From Alienimonas californiensis (GTDB lineage: Bacteria; Planctomycetota; Planctomycetia; Planctomycetales; Planctomycetaceae), in the NCBI RefSeq assembly GCF_007743815.1, contig NZ_CP036265.1:1852323-1916322 (forward strand): DNA of 64,000 nt, read 5' to 3'. Made by a program: the position numbers and the translations under genes. Numbering within the stretch: the stretch's first letter is position 1; each line of letters begins with the position of its first letter. Shown one piece after another: positions 34,342 to 42,253 of this stretch. The notes under the pieces are model-generated. The model was not told the DNA's origin and made no database searches. It saw only the letters and a list, made by a program, of their open reading frames with translations.

Positions 34342-35694
34342 TTACGGCGCCAGCAGCGTCGGTTCGCCGTAGACCGTTCGCTGGTCGCCCATCTCGTCCA
34401 TCCACGCCTCGACGGCGGCCCGCATGGCCTTCAGGCGTTCCGCGTGGGCCGGGTCGGCGGCGAGGTTATTCACCTCGTGCGGGTCGGCCTGCACGTCGTA
34501 CAATTCTTCAGCGGGGCGTTGCTGGTAGCGGTTCACTTTCTCGGCCGCGGCGGGGGCGTTCTCCGCCTTCTTCACCCAACTCGGCCAGTAGCCGGTATCG
34601 CCGGGCTTCTCCGTGGCGTGGGAGGTGAACTTGTACTCCGGGTGCAGGTTGAGGATGTATTTATAGTGTCCGTCCCGCAGGCTGCGCGACGGATAGACGT
34701 TGATACTGCCGTCGCCGCTGTGCGTGGCGAAGACGCGGTCGCGGTGGGTTTCCGTCTCGCCGAGCAGCACGGGCAGAAAGGAGCGGCCGTCCAGCGCGTC
34801 CTTCCCGGCCTGTTTCGCCGGGTCGCCGCCCGCGGCCGCGACCAGCGTGGGGAGCAGATCGACCCAGGTCACCATCGCGTCCGTCCGCACGCCGGGGGCG
34901 ATCTTGCCGGGCCAGACGGCGATCAGCGGGGTCCGCAGGCCGTCGTCGTAGAGGGTCCACTTCCCGAACGGCCACTGGGCTCCGTGGTCGCTGGAGTGCA
35001 CGAACAGCGTGTTCTCGCCGAGGACCTCGTAGGCGGCGTCGAAGGTGCGGCCGAGTTCCTCGTCCATCGTCAGCACGGCCTGATAGTACTTCGCCCGGGC
35101 CTGCCGCGTTTTGGGGGTTTGCACGTGGGTCGGCGGGATTCGGATCGACTTCGGGTCGACGTCCTCCGGGTTCGGCCAGGGCACGTGCGGCCAGTTGGTG
35201 CCGACGAACAGGCACAGCGGGCGCTCGTCGGTGCGGTTCTTCAGCCACTCAATCGCCTCGGTCACGGCGACGTCGTCGTGGTAGCCGAAGTGCTTCGCCA
35301 CGTCGAAGCCGTACTCGGTCACCTGCCGGTAGTGAGCCACCTTGCCGAAGGCGACGACTTCGTAGCCGAGGTCGTGGAAGTACGCCGGCAGCTTCTTGAT
35401 CTCCGGCCGCGGCCGGGCGTGGTTCGGCTCGGCCCCGTTGTGGGCGGGCAGCAGGCCGGTCAGCAGGGCGGCCCGGCTGGGGGCGCAACTGGGCGAGACG
35501 ACGAAGGCCCGGTCGAAGGTCATGCCCCGCCCGGCGACCCGCTCCATCTGCGGGGTCTTCAGGTCCGTCGAACCGTACAGGGACGAATCGGTGAGGGTGT
35601 GATCGTCGGAGAGAAACACGACGACGTTGGGTCGCTCCGCGGCCGACGCGACGGCGACGCAGAGGCAGGGCAGCAGAGCGAGCAGGCGGGCCAC
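34342..35694 (-). CDS. Formylglycine-dependent sulfatase
   Basis: A 450-residue secreted sulfatase with a signal peptide (residues 1-18, VASAAE). The modification motif is SPSCAPSRAALLTGLLP (CxPSR), and VVVFLSDDHT supplies calcium ligands at the N-terminus. HSSDHGAQW is the C-terminal Asp-His metal region. The nearest family type is iduronate-like sulfatases. A sulfatase-modifying enzyme (FGE) is not present here. GTG start at 35694; monocistronic. Target probably a sulfated algal or extracellular polysaccharide. Confidence 0.93.
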   Translation of the reverse strand: MARLLALLPCLCVAVASAAERPNVVVFLSDDHTLTDSSLYGSTDLKTPQMERVAGRGMTFDRAFVVSPSCAPSRAALLTGLLPAHNGAEPNHARPRPEIKKLPAYFHDLGYEVVAFGKVAHYRQVTEYGFDVAKHFGYHDDVAVTEAIEWLKNRTDERPLCLFVGTNWPHVPWPNPEDVDPKSIRIPPTHVQTPKTRQARAKYYQAVLTMDEELGRTFDAAYEVLGENTLFVHSSDHGAQWPFGKWTLYDDGLRTPLIAVWPGKIAPGVRTDAMVTWVDLLPTLVAAAGGDPAKQAGKDALDGRSFLPVLLGETETHRDRVFATHSGDGSINVYPSRSLRDGHYKYILNLHPEYKFTSHATEKPGDTGYWPSWVKKAENAPAAAEKVNRYQQRPAEELYDVQADPHEVNNLAADPAHAERLKAMRAAVEAWMDEMGDQRTVYGEPTLLAP

Positions 35695-35818
35695 GACACG
35701 ACGTCCGGAACGGGGGGCGAGACGGCGTTACCCTCCCCCGCTCCCGGCCCGGTGGCAACGTGGCTCGGACCGATTCGGCCTCGCACGGTCTCCCGACGAC
35801 GTTCTCCCGTCCCCCGCT

Positions 35819-35845
35819 CCGCCGTCGCCGCGAGGCGGCGCGCCC
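35819..35845. repeat. R3 repeat copy, intergenic
   Basis: ccgccgtcgccgcgaggcgg followed by cgcg, in the divergent region between the sulfatase and rpsD. Downstream bases gcccggaaacgggc form a small hairpin. Confidence 0.6.
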
Positions 35846-35991
35846 GGAAACGGGCGAGAAGGAGGCGGGAAGTCGGCGAAGTCGGTTGATCCGCCGACCG
35901 CCCCCCGATACCCTCCCCGACCCGCGCGACCGTTGCGTTTGTCGGCTGTCGCGCTCCGTCCCTCTCGTTCTGTCCCCGCTTCGCTGCACTC

Positions 35992-36600
35992 ATGGGTCGT
36001 TACACCGGACCGAAGGCCCGTATTAACCGTCGGCTCGGGTTTCAGGTGTACGAAGACGCCGGGGCCCGCAAGGCGTTTGATCGGCGTCCGAACCCGCCCG
36101 GCCCGCCGGCCCGGCGGCGGAAGGTCTCGAACTACGGCCTGGCCCTGATCGAGAAGCAGAAGATCAAGTACTACTACGGCCTGCGGGAGAAGCAGCTCCG
36201 CACGCTGTTCGACAAGGCCCGCCGGATGCCCGGCAACACGGGCGAAAACTTGATGGTGCTGTGCGAGCGGCGCCTGGACAACGTCGTCCGCCGCAGCGGC
36301 ATGACGCTGACCCGCCCGCAGGCTCGCCAGGGCATCGCCCACCGCCACTTCCAGGTGAACGGCCGCACGGTCAAGACGCCGTCGATCCTCGTCCGCCCGG
36401 GCGACATCGTCACCGTCCGCAACCGCCCGAACCTGAAGCGGATGTACGAGGGCGTCGCCGGCAGCGACGTCACCCAGCGGGCCGAGTTCCTCTCCTTCGA
36501 CCAGTCCGGTCCCCGCATCACCGTCACCGCGATGCCGGACTTCGGCGACGTCAGCCTCCCGGTCGACGTCGGCTCCGTCGTCGCCTTCCTGAGCCGGTAA
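35992..36600 (+). CDS. rpsD: 30S ribosomal protein S4
   Basis: A 202-residue S4 that nucleates 30S assembly. It begins MGRYTGPKARINRRLG, has the S4 RNA-binding fold with ERRLDNVVRRSGM, ARQGIAHRHFQVNGRTVKTPS and the closing VDVGSVVAFLSR. Length is normal. The N-terminus has no zinc cysteines. The gene stands alone, away from the usual rpsM-rpsK-rpsD-rpoA cluster. ATG 35992; a perfect palindrome ends the transcript. Confidence 0.97.
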   Translation: MGRYTGPKARINRRLGFQVYEDAGARKAFDRRPNPPGPPARRRKVSNYGLALIEKQKIKYYYGLREKQLRTLFDKARRMPGNTGENLMVLCERRLDNVVRRSGMTLTRPQARQGIAHRHFQVNGRTVKTPSILVRPGDIVTVRNRPNLKRMYEGVAGSDVTQRAEFLSFDQSGPRITVTAMPDFGDVSLPVDVGSVVAFLSR

Positions 36601-36626
36601 CGCTCGGGTTCACCGTCGATCAACGC

Positions 36627-36654
36627 CCAAGCCGGACGCATGCGTCCGGCTTGG
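36627..36654 (+). terminator. perfect 28-bp palindrome after rpsD
   Basis: ccaagccggacgca and tgcgtccggcttgg are exactly complementary and contiguous, 27 bases after the rpsD stop. A short T-containing tail (ttgcgttat) follows. It also contains ATG 36640, which is why the next gene is more likely to start at 36673. Confidence 0.75.
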
Positions 36655-36672
36655 TTGCGTTATGAAGGGTGG

Positions 36673-37467
36673 ATGAACCTCTCCGCCCGCCCCGTTCGAC
36701 TGCTCGTCGCGATCCTGCGGCCTTGGGTGATCGTGCTTGCTCTGTTGGGGGCGGCGGTGACGGCGTTCCCGCCGTGGCTCGGGGGGGCCGAACCGTTCAT
36801 TTCGCCGCACCCGGCCGGACCCACGGTGCAGGTGATGGCGCTGCGGTGGCCACATCCGCGGGCGATCTGTTTCGGCTGGGCCTTCCGCGAATGGCCACGC
36901 CGCTATCTCGGCTGGAGTGAGTACGCCGACCGCTTCGGGGTCGGGCGGGCCGAGATCGGGTTCGACAGTTCCTCGCCCACGCCGAACGTCCGACCGCCCG
37001 GGGCGTCGGCCGACTTCGTCATGTATTACGTCAGCCTTTGGTGGCTGCTGGGGGCGCCGGCGGCGCTGTCCGTCCTCGCCGGCTGGCGGACGTTACGGAG
37101 GGAACCGAAGACGTTGCCCGCCGACGGGCGTCCGTCGCTCGCGTGGCCGTTGGCCCGGCCTTGGGCGGCGACGTTCGGAGTGGTGGGCGTCGGACTGTTG
37201 GTGAGCGGCCTGAACGTTCCGGGGTCGGCGGGGCCGCATCAAACGCTCTTCGAGATGCATATCCAACGGACGCCGCTGGAAGCGTGGCACCCGCGGGAGG
37301 CGTTCGCGGTTCTCGCCCAAGTCCGTCCCCCCGCCGCGGGTGGGGGCGTCCTGTCGGCGAAAGCTCTGACACTCGGCGTCTGGTGGCTGATCGCGATCCC
37401 CGCCGCGTGCAACTTCGTCACGATGGCCCGGCTTGCCCGGCGGCGGGGGACTGGACGGTCCGTTTGA
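36673..37467 (+). CDS. Uncharacterised membrane protein
   Basis: A 264-residue protein with three to four hydrophobic helices: residues about 8-28, 115-132, 160-180 and 235-255. A large extracytoplasmic loop contains several Trp-Pro pairs and a Tyr/Trp-rich segment (FREWPRRYLGWSEYADRF). I do not recognise the family. ATG 36673 is preferred to 36640 because the latter lies inside the rpsD terminator palindrome. A gaaggg ribosome-binding sequence sits 5 bases upstream. Confidence 0.55.
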   Translation: MNLSARPVRLLVAILRPWVIVLALLGAAVTAFPPWLGGAEPFISPHPAGPTVQVMALRWPHPRAICFGWAFREWPRRYLGWSEYADRFGVGRAEIGFDSSSPTPNVRPPGASADFVMYYVSLWWLLGAPAALSVLAGWRTLRREPKTLPADGRPSLAWPLARPWAATFGVVGVGLLVSGLNVPGSAGPHQTLFEMHIQRTPLEAWHPREAFAVLAQVRPPAAGGGVLSAKALTLGVWWLIAIPAACNFVTMARLARRRGTGRSV

Positions 37468-37562
37468 CCCGGCGATCGGTTCGACCCATCGGCGCCGATC
37501 GAAGTGGGACGCAAGCGGTCGCAGGGACCCCTCTGGCGGCGGTCGGGGGGCGCCCCAGGTGG

Positions 37563-37568
37563 TAGGCT
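37563..37568 (+). promoter_or_regulatory. possible -10 element (TAGGCT)
   Basis: TAGGCT 42 bases before the adenylate kinase ATG at 37611; same context (ggtag-ctgt) as the site at 27184. Confidence 0.3.
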
Positions 37569-37610
37569 GTCCGCTTCATCGTCCGCCCGTCGTCACCGCC
37601 CCGCGCCCTG

Positions 37611-38306
37611 ATGCCCGACGCTCCCGCCCGCCACGGCGAACGCCACCGCGCCGAAGATCGCCGCCGTTTCCCCGCCGCATTGCTGTTCGGCGCCCCCGGC
37701 GTCGGCAAGGGCACGCAGGGCAGCATTCTGGCCCGCATCCCCGGGTTCTTTCACCTCAGCAGCGGCGACATCTTCCGCTCGATCGACCTCGGCGGGGAGG
37801 ACGGCCGCGAGATCACCCGGCACATCTCCCGCGGCGACCTCGTCCCGGACGAGTTGACCGTCAAGGTCTGGCGGCGGGCGCTGGACGCCCACATGTTCCT
37901 GTCCAGCTTCAAGCCGCGGGAGGACCTGCTGATCCTCGACGGCATCCCCCGCAACGTGCACCAGGCGCAGATGCTCCAGGAGCACGTCGAGGTGAAGGCC
38001 CTGATTCACCTCGAATGCACCGACACCGAGGCGATGGTCACCCGCCTCCGCCGCCGGGCCCTGCGGGAGGGCCGGATGGACGACGCCAGCGAGGACATCA
38101 TCCGCCACCGCTACGAGGTCTACTCGCGGGCCACGGCGCCGGTCTCCGAGTTCTACCCCCCCGAGGTGATCCACCGCCTGGACGCCATCGGCAGCCCGGC
38201 GGCGATCCTGCGGCGGGTGCTGGACGTGCTGGTCCCCATCCAGGACGCCGTCTTCGCCGCCCCGGAACAGGCCGCCGAGGGCGAAACGCCGTCGGCGGGG
38301 GCGTAG
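37611..38306 (+). CDS. Nucleoside monophosphate (adenylate) kinase
   Basis: A 231-residue adenylate-kinase-type P-loop enzyme: Walker A GAPGVGKGTQ, NMP-binding FHLSSGDIFR, and LILDGIPRNVHQAQML (DGxPRT-like). The LID region (RRRALREGRMDDASEDIIRHR) is short with the RxDD-type arginines and no zinc cysteines. The DGIPRN variant differs from the usual DGFPR. Substrate could be AMP or another NMP. Followed 9 bases later by a HicB-like small gene. Confidence 0.9.
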   Translation: MPDAPARHGERHRAEDRRRFPAALLFGAPGVGKGTQGSILARIPGFFHLSSGDIFRSIDLGGEDGREITRHISRGDLVPDELTVKVWRRALDAHMFLSSFKPREDLLILDGIPRNVHQAQMLQEHVEVKALIHLECTDTEAMVTRLRRRALREGRMDDASEDIIRHRYEVYSRATAPVSEFYPPEVIHRLDAIGSPAAILRRVLDVLVPIQDAVFAAPEQAAEGETPSAGA

Positions 38307-38314
38307 ACGGTGCA

Positions 38315-38566
38315 ATGAAAGCGATCGACCGGTACCCGCACTGGGTGCGGTGGAACGACGAAGACGGCGTTTACGTCGGCCGGTGCCCGGACCTGTTCCG
38401 CGGCGGCGTCCATGGCGACGACCCGGTTGCCGTCTTCGAAGAACTTCGGTCCGCGATGGCGGATTGCCTCGACGACGCGTCGCCGTCCGCGTCCCCATGG
38501 CCGGACGACCGGTCGAATCCGGGTCGGGACGCGACGACGCCCGCTGCGGGAATCGCCGCCGCTTGA
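38315..38566 (+). CDS. Small HicB-like protein without HicA partner
   Basis: An 83-residue protein, ATG 38315, 9 bases after the adenylate kinase stop. The first 50 residues (YPHWVRWNDEDGVYVGRCPDLF, then GVHGDDPVAVFEELRSAM) match the HicB beta-alpha fold with the usual WSxEDGxYV pattern. The C-terminal 30 residues are Pro/Asp-rich and probably disordered; no DNA-binding helix-turn-helix is present. No hicA gene lies nearby, so it is an orphan HicB-type domain rather than a working antitoxin pair. Confidence 0.72.
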   Translation: MKAIDRYPHWVRWNDEDGVYVGRCPDLFRGGVHGDDPVAVFEELRSAMADCLDDASPSASPWPDDRSNPGRDATTPAAGIAAA

Positions 38567-38640
38567 CGCGGCGGGGGCGATCCGCCGCAATCGGCCGGGC
38601 GTTCTGACGGCCCGTCCCGTTTCGATTGAGGCTCGCGTCG

Positions 38641-40032
38641 ATGTTCATCCCGGTCGGCACCGACGCGCCGATCTATCACTTCCCCTTCGCCACGATCTTT
38701 CTGGCGGTCGTCAACGTGGGGGCCCACGTCTGGCTGGGGCAGGTCGACCCGGACACGTTCGGCCTCAGCGGGACGAAGCAGGACTGGTCGCTGTGGTTTG
38801 GGGAGGGGCTGCACCCGCTCCAGTGGGTCACGAGCTGCTTCCTGCACGCCGGCTGGTTCCACCTGATCGGCAACCTGATCTTCCTGTGGGGGTTCGGGAT
38901 CATCGTCGAGGGGAAGCTCGGCTGGTGGCGCTTCCTGCTGCTCTACGTCGCTATCGGCGCGACCGCCTGCGGGATCGAACAGGTCGCCCTGCTGCCCGGT
39001 TGGCTGACGGAGCTGCCCCGGGCGCAGATGGAGCACGTGCTGATTGAACGCGGCGAGGACCCGGAAGAGGTTGAGGACGCCCTCGACCTAATCGGCTACC
39101 CGGAGCACGTCGTCGCCCTGGGGGCCAGCGGGGCGATCTTCGGGCTCGTGGCGATCAGCATGATCTGGGCGCCGCGGAACGACCTCGATGTGCTGTGGAT
39201 CATCTGGTACCGCGGCGGGATCAGCGAGGTGTCCATCCTCGCCTTCAGCATGCTGTATATCGGTCTGGAACTCGTCACGCTCGGAATTCAGGCCAGCGTG
39301 CTGGGGCCGGAGTACGCCGTCAGCAGTGCCTTCCTGCACACCACCGGGGCGCTGGTGGGGGCGATCGCGGGGACCGCGTTATTGAAGTGGGGCTGGGTCG
39401 ACTGCGAGAACTGGGACCTGTTCGCCGTGCTGAAGGGTACGCACGGCAACCGGGACGAGTTCGAACTGCAGCGTTCCACCTACCAGCGCGAACTGACCGT
39501 CCCCACGCAAGCCGCGAGCGGCGCGGGCGCGGTGGCGCCCGGGGAGGAGCTGCCCGCCGCCGCCCCGTCGCGGCCCGGTCGCAAGGCAAAGAAGACGCCG
39601 CGGCGGCCGGTCGACGCCTTCGCCCGGTTGCGAAAGCACCTTGAGGGGGGCGACGGCATCAGCGCCCTGGGCGAGTGGGAAACGCTGATCGGCAGCCGGC
39701 CGAAGCTCGTCCCGCCGGAGCCGGACCTGTTCGCCCTCGCCGAGGCCGTCGACAAGGCGAACTTCCCGGAGGAGGCCGCGTCGCTGTTCGCCCTGTATCT
39801 GCGGTCCTATCCGAAGCCGAAGCCGGACGATGCGCCGCCGGCCGAGGGGGAGGAGCCGCGGCCGTACGACGCCGCCCACGCCGGGGTGATCCGCCTGCGG
39901 GCCGCCCGCCGCCTGCTGGAGCGTCCCGGCCGCCGCGCCCAGGCCGCGACTCTGCTGCGGGGCGTCGACGGCGCCGCCCTCTCGCCCAAACAGCGCCAGA
40001 TGCTGGACAAACTCACCGCCGCCGCCGGGTAA
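38641..40032 (+). CDS. Rhomboid family intramembrane serine protease with C-terminal helical extension
   Basis: A 463-residue protein. The six-helix rhomboid core (residues 10-250) contains HAGWFHLIGNLIFLWGFG (oxyanion Asn), GASGAIFGLVA (nucleophile Ser) and the catalytic-type His in AFLHTTGALVG. An acidic insertion lies between helices (IERGEDPEEVEDALDLIG). From about residue 290 a soluble, cytoplasmic extension has helical repeats resembling TPR segments (FARLRKHLEGGDGISALGEW). ATG 38641. Substrate unknown. Confidence 0.9.
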   Translation: MFIPVGTDAPIYHFPFATIFLAVVNVGAHVWLGQVDPDTFGLSGTKQDWSLWFGEGLHPLQWVTSCFLHAGWFHLIGNLIFLWGFGIIVEGKLGWWRFLLLYVAIGATACGIEQVALLPGWLTELPRAQMEHVLIERGEDPEEVEDALDLIGYPEHVVALGASGAIFGLVAISMIWAPRNDLDVLWIIWYRGGISEVSILAFSMLYIGLELVTLGIQASVLGPEYAVSSAFLHTTGALVGAIAGTALLKWGWVDCENWDLFAVLKGTHGNRDEFELQRSTYQRELTVPTQAASGAGAVAPGEELPAAAPSRPGRKAKKTPRRPVDAFARLRKHLEGGDGISALGEWETLIGSRPKLVPPEPDLFALAEAVDKANFPEEAASLFALYLRSYPKPKPDDAPPAEGEEPRPYDAAHAGVIRLRAARRLLERPGRRAQAATLLRGVDGAALSPKQRQMLDKLTAAAG

Positions 40033-40043
40033 GGGTTCCGTCC

Positions 40044-40223
40044 TCCCCTCGCCCCCCTTTTTGGGGGAGAGGGGTCGGGGGTGAGGGGGCAACGACGCCC
40101 GCACTTCGTTCACCGTTCGCCTCGCTCTCCCGTCGGTGGGTCACCGCAGAGAGCGGCAACGGGTGAACCGTGCCCCACCCTCACCCCCGGCCCCTCTCCC
40201 TGAGGGAGAGGGGGGAAGAGCGA
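40044..40223. repeat. R1 dispersed composite repeat, copy 1 (orientation A-B)
   Basis: Module A is a GC hairpin (cccctcgccccccttttt and ggggagagggg) followed by tcgggggtgagggggc. Module B is the palindromic cccctctccctgagggag and its flank. The two are joined by a spacer with cgttcaccg and caccgcagagagcgg. It separates the rhomboid gene from the adaptor gene, and the naive upstream frame of the adaptor reads through its end. Confidence 0.85.
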
Positions 40224-40259
40224 GCCGGCGGGCCTTCTGTCCCGCTCCCGGCGCCGTGT

Positions 40260-40265
40260 TATCCT
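40260..40265 (+). promoter_or_regulatory. possible -10 element (TATCCT)
   Basis: TATCCT 33 bases before ATG 40299, just beyond repeat R1. Confidence 0.3.
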
Positions 40266-40298
40266 GACCCGGTCCGCTTCTCTCCACGGCAGGTTCCG

Positions 40299-41861
40299 AT
40301 GCGCGTCCCCCGGCCCGACCTTCGGCGGTGGCTGACCCTGGAACGGCTCTCCTGGGCGGGGGCCGCGGCGCTGGCGGTGGTCGCGGCGCTGACCTTCGGC
40401 TGGTGGGGGCCGACGGCGACCGGGTTGATCGCCGGGACCGAACCCGTCGCCGAGGAGGCCGCCGACCCCCACGCCGGGCACGACGACGCCGCCCCCGCCG
40501 GGGAGCCGTACGAGACGATCCGCCTCTCCGAGCAGGCCCGCGGCACCCTCGGGCTGCGGACCGCGGAGGTGACGGTGTCGGACTTCACCCGTCACATCGA
40601 GGTTCCCGCCGTCGTCACGGAGATCCCCGGCCGCACCTCGCTGCGGGCCTCCGCCCCGATGACCGGCGTGCTCACGGACGTGTTCGTCACCGAGGGGCAG
40701 GCCGTCGAGCCCGGCGACCCGCTGTTCCTCCTCCGCCTCACCCACGAGGACGTCGTCCGCGCCCAGACGGAGTACCTCACTACCCTGGAGGCGCTGGACG
40801 TCGAGGATCGGGAGATCGCCCGGCTGGAGGCGGCCGGCAGCGGCGTGGTCGCCGGCAAGGTCGTGCTGGAGCGGGAATACGAACGCCAGAAGCTCGCCGG
40901 GCTGCTGAAGGCCCAGCGGCAGGCCCTGCTGTTGCACGGCATCACCGACGCCCAGATCGCCGAGATCCGCCAGTCGCGGAACCTCGTCCGGGAGGTGCTG
41001 ATCGAAGTCCCCCGGCCGCACGATCCCACCGAACCGGGGCACGAGGGGCAACATGACCTGCCGATTCGCGCCGCCGCCCTGCGGCGCCCGGCGTTCGCCG
41101 CTCAGGAGCCGGCCGCACAGGACGGGGCCCCCTCCGCGGCCGCCGCGACGCCCGGTCGGCTGACGGTCGCCCACCTGCACGTCCGCCCCGGCGAAGCGGT
41201 GGAGGCCGGGGCGGAGTTAGTCGAGCTGCACGATTTGAGCCGGCTCTATATCGAGGGCCGCGCCTTCGCCGCGGACGCCGACGCCGTCACCCGGGCCGCC
41301 CGCCAGAACCGCCCCGTCACCGCGATCCCCGCCGACGGGCTGCTCACCCCCGACGGCGACATGGGCGGCGCGCTGGACGAGGGCGACGACCCGGACGGCG
41401 ACGACGACCCGGCCGAACGGCACGGCGCCCCGATCCCCGATCTGCGGATTCTGCACGTCAGCAACGACGTGAACCCGGACTCCCGCACCCTGCCCTTCTA
41501 CGTCGGCCTGCCCAACGTGGTCTTGCGCGAGGGCGGCGGGTTCGTCACCTGGAAGTACAAGCCGGGCCAGCGGATGCGGGTGCGGGTGCCGGTCGGCCGG
41601 TACGGGGACGTGATCGTGCTGCCGGCCCGGGCGGTGACGGAGTCCGGGGCGGAGCGGTTCGTATTCGTCGAGAACGGCTCCACCTTCGAGCAACGCCCCG
41701 TCCGCGTCCGGTACGCCGACGGCGAGCGGGTGGTGATCGCCGACGACGGCAGCGTACTGCCGGGCGAATCCGTCGCCGTGACGGCCGCCTACCAGCTCCG
41801 CATGGCCCTCAAAAACAAAGCCGGCGGCGCCCCCGACCCCCACGCCGGCCACAACCACTGA
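40299..41861 (+). CDS. RND-type efflux periplasmic adaptor (HlyD/CusB-like), orphan
   Basis: A 520-residue adaptor with an N-terminal membrane anchor (residues 15-40) and the barrel-sandwich/alpha-hairpin fold (LRASAPMTGVLTDVFVTEGQAVEPGDPLF; PGEAVEAGAELVELHDLSRLYIEG). His-rich motifs occur near the start (DPHAGHDD) and at the very end (DPHAGHNH), which suggests metal binding as in Cus-type systems. No RND pump or outer-membrane channel is adjacent. ATG 40299 is chosen because the frame from 40170 translates the R1 repeat. Confidence 0.85.
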   Translation: MRVPRPDLRRWLTLERLSWAGAAALAVVAALTFGWWGPTATGLIAGTEPVAEEAADPHAGHDDAAPAGEPYETIRLSEQARGTLGLRTAEVTVSDFTRHIEVPAVVTEIPGRTSLRASAPMTGVLTDVFVTEGQAVEPGDPLFLLRLTHEDVVRAQTEYLTTLEALDVEDREIARLEAAGSGVVAGKVVLEREYERQKLAGLLKAQRQALLLHGITDAQIAEIRQSRNLVREVLIEVPRPHDPTEPGHEGQHDLPIRAAALRRPAFAAQEPAAQDGAPSAAAATPGRLTVAHLHVRPGEAVEAGAELVELHDLSRLYIEGRAFAADADAVTRAARQNRPVTAIPADGLLTPDGDMGGALDEGDDPDGDDDPAERHGAPIPDLRILHVSNDVNPDSRTLPFYVGLPNVVLREGGGFVTWKYKPGQRMRVRVPVGRYGDVIVLPARAVTESGAERFVFVENGSTFEQRPVRVRYADGERVVIADDGSVLPGESVAVTAAYQLRMALKNKAGGAPDPHAGHNH

Positions 41862-41874
41862 GGAGGGACCGGCG

Positions 41875-42144
41875 ATGCCTCTTGTCCGCCTCGACGCACG
41901 TCGCATCACCGACTGGCAGACGTTTCATACAGTATTCGCGGAGGTCTTCGGCTTTCCGGACTTCTACGGCCGAAACATGAATGCGTGGATCGACTGCATG
42001 ACCTCGCTCGACGAGCCGCGAGACGGCCTGACGTCAGTCCACGGCACCGCGTCCGACCCAGTCGTCCTGCAACTCGACCACGCGAACTCTCTATCCAACG
42101 AGCTATTTGAGGCGATCACGGAGTGCGCCGCATTTATAAACTGA
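41875..42144 (+). CDS. Barstar family protein, apparently cut short by an in-frame TGA
   Basis: An 89-residue barstar-type ribonuclease inhibitor fold. It begins LVRLDARRITDWQTFHTVFAEVFGFPDFYGRNMNAWIDCM, with the FYGRNxxAW helix that binds barnase-like nucleases. The stop TGA (42142-42144) falls where family members usually continue. In the same frame, codons 42145-42207 read RRIEVGEPAILMLSCWRTDPR and end at TAA 42208-42210, which looks like the missing C-terminal strand. No barnase-like toxin gene is adjacent. Either a nonsense mutation or a natural shortening. Confidence 0.82.
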   Translation: MPLVRLDARRITDWQTFHTVFAEVFGFPDFYGRNMNAWIDCMTSLDEPRDGLTSVHGTASDPVVLQLDHANSLSNELFEAITECAAFIN

Positions 42145-42253
42145 CGTCGGATAGAGGTGGGCGAACCGGCGATCCTGATGCTTTCCTGTTGGAGAACGGA
42201 CCCGAGGTAACTGGTCGTCGAACCGTCGACCGCCGTTCCGTCCCCCGGCGGGG

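Noticed and set aside
40170-40298. N-terminal extension of the adaptor frame
   Set aside because: It is the translated edge of repeat R1; ATG 40299 starts a normal membrane anchor.
38315-42144. Toxin-antitoxin locus made of HicB-like and barstar genes
   Set aside because: They are about 3.3 kb apart with unrelated genes between, and neither has a recognisable toxin partner.
42142-42210. Selenocysteine readthrough at the barstar TGA
   Set aside because: I see no SECIS-like hairpin immediately after the TGA, and barstar has no catalytic residue there. A nonsense change or error is simpler.
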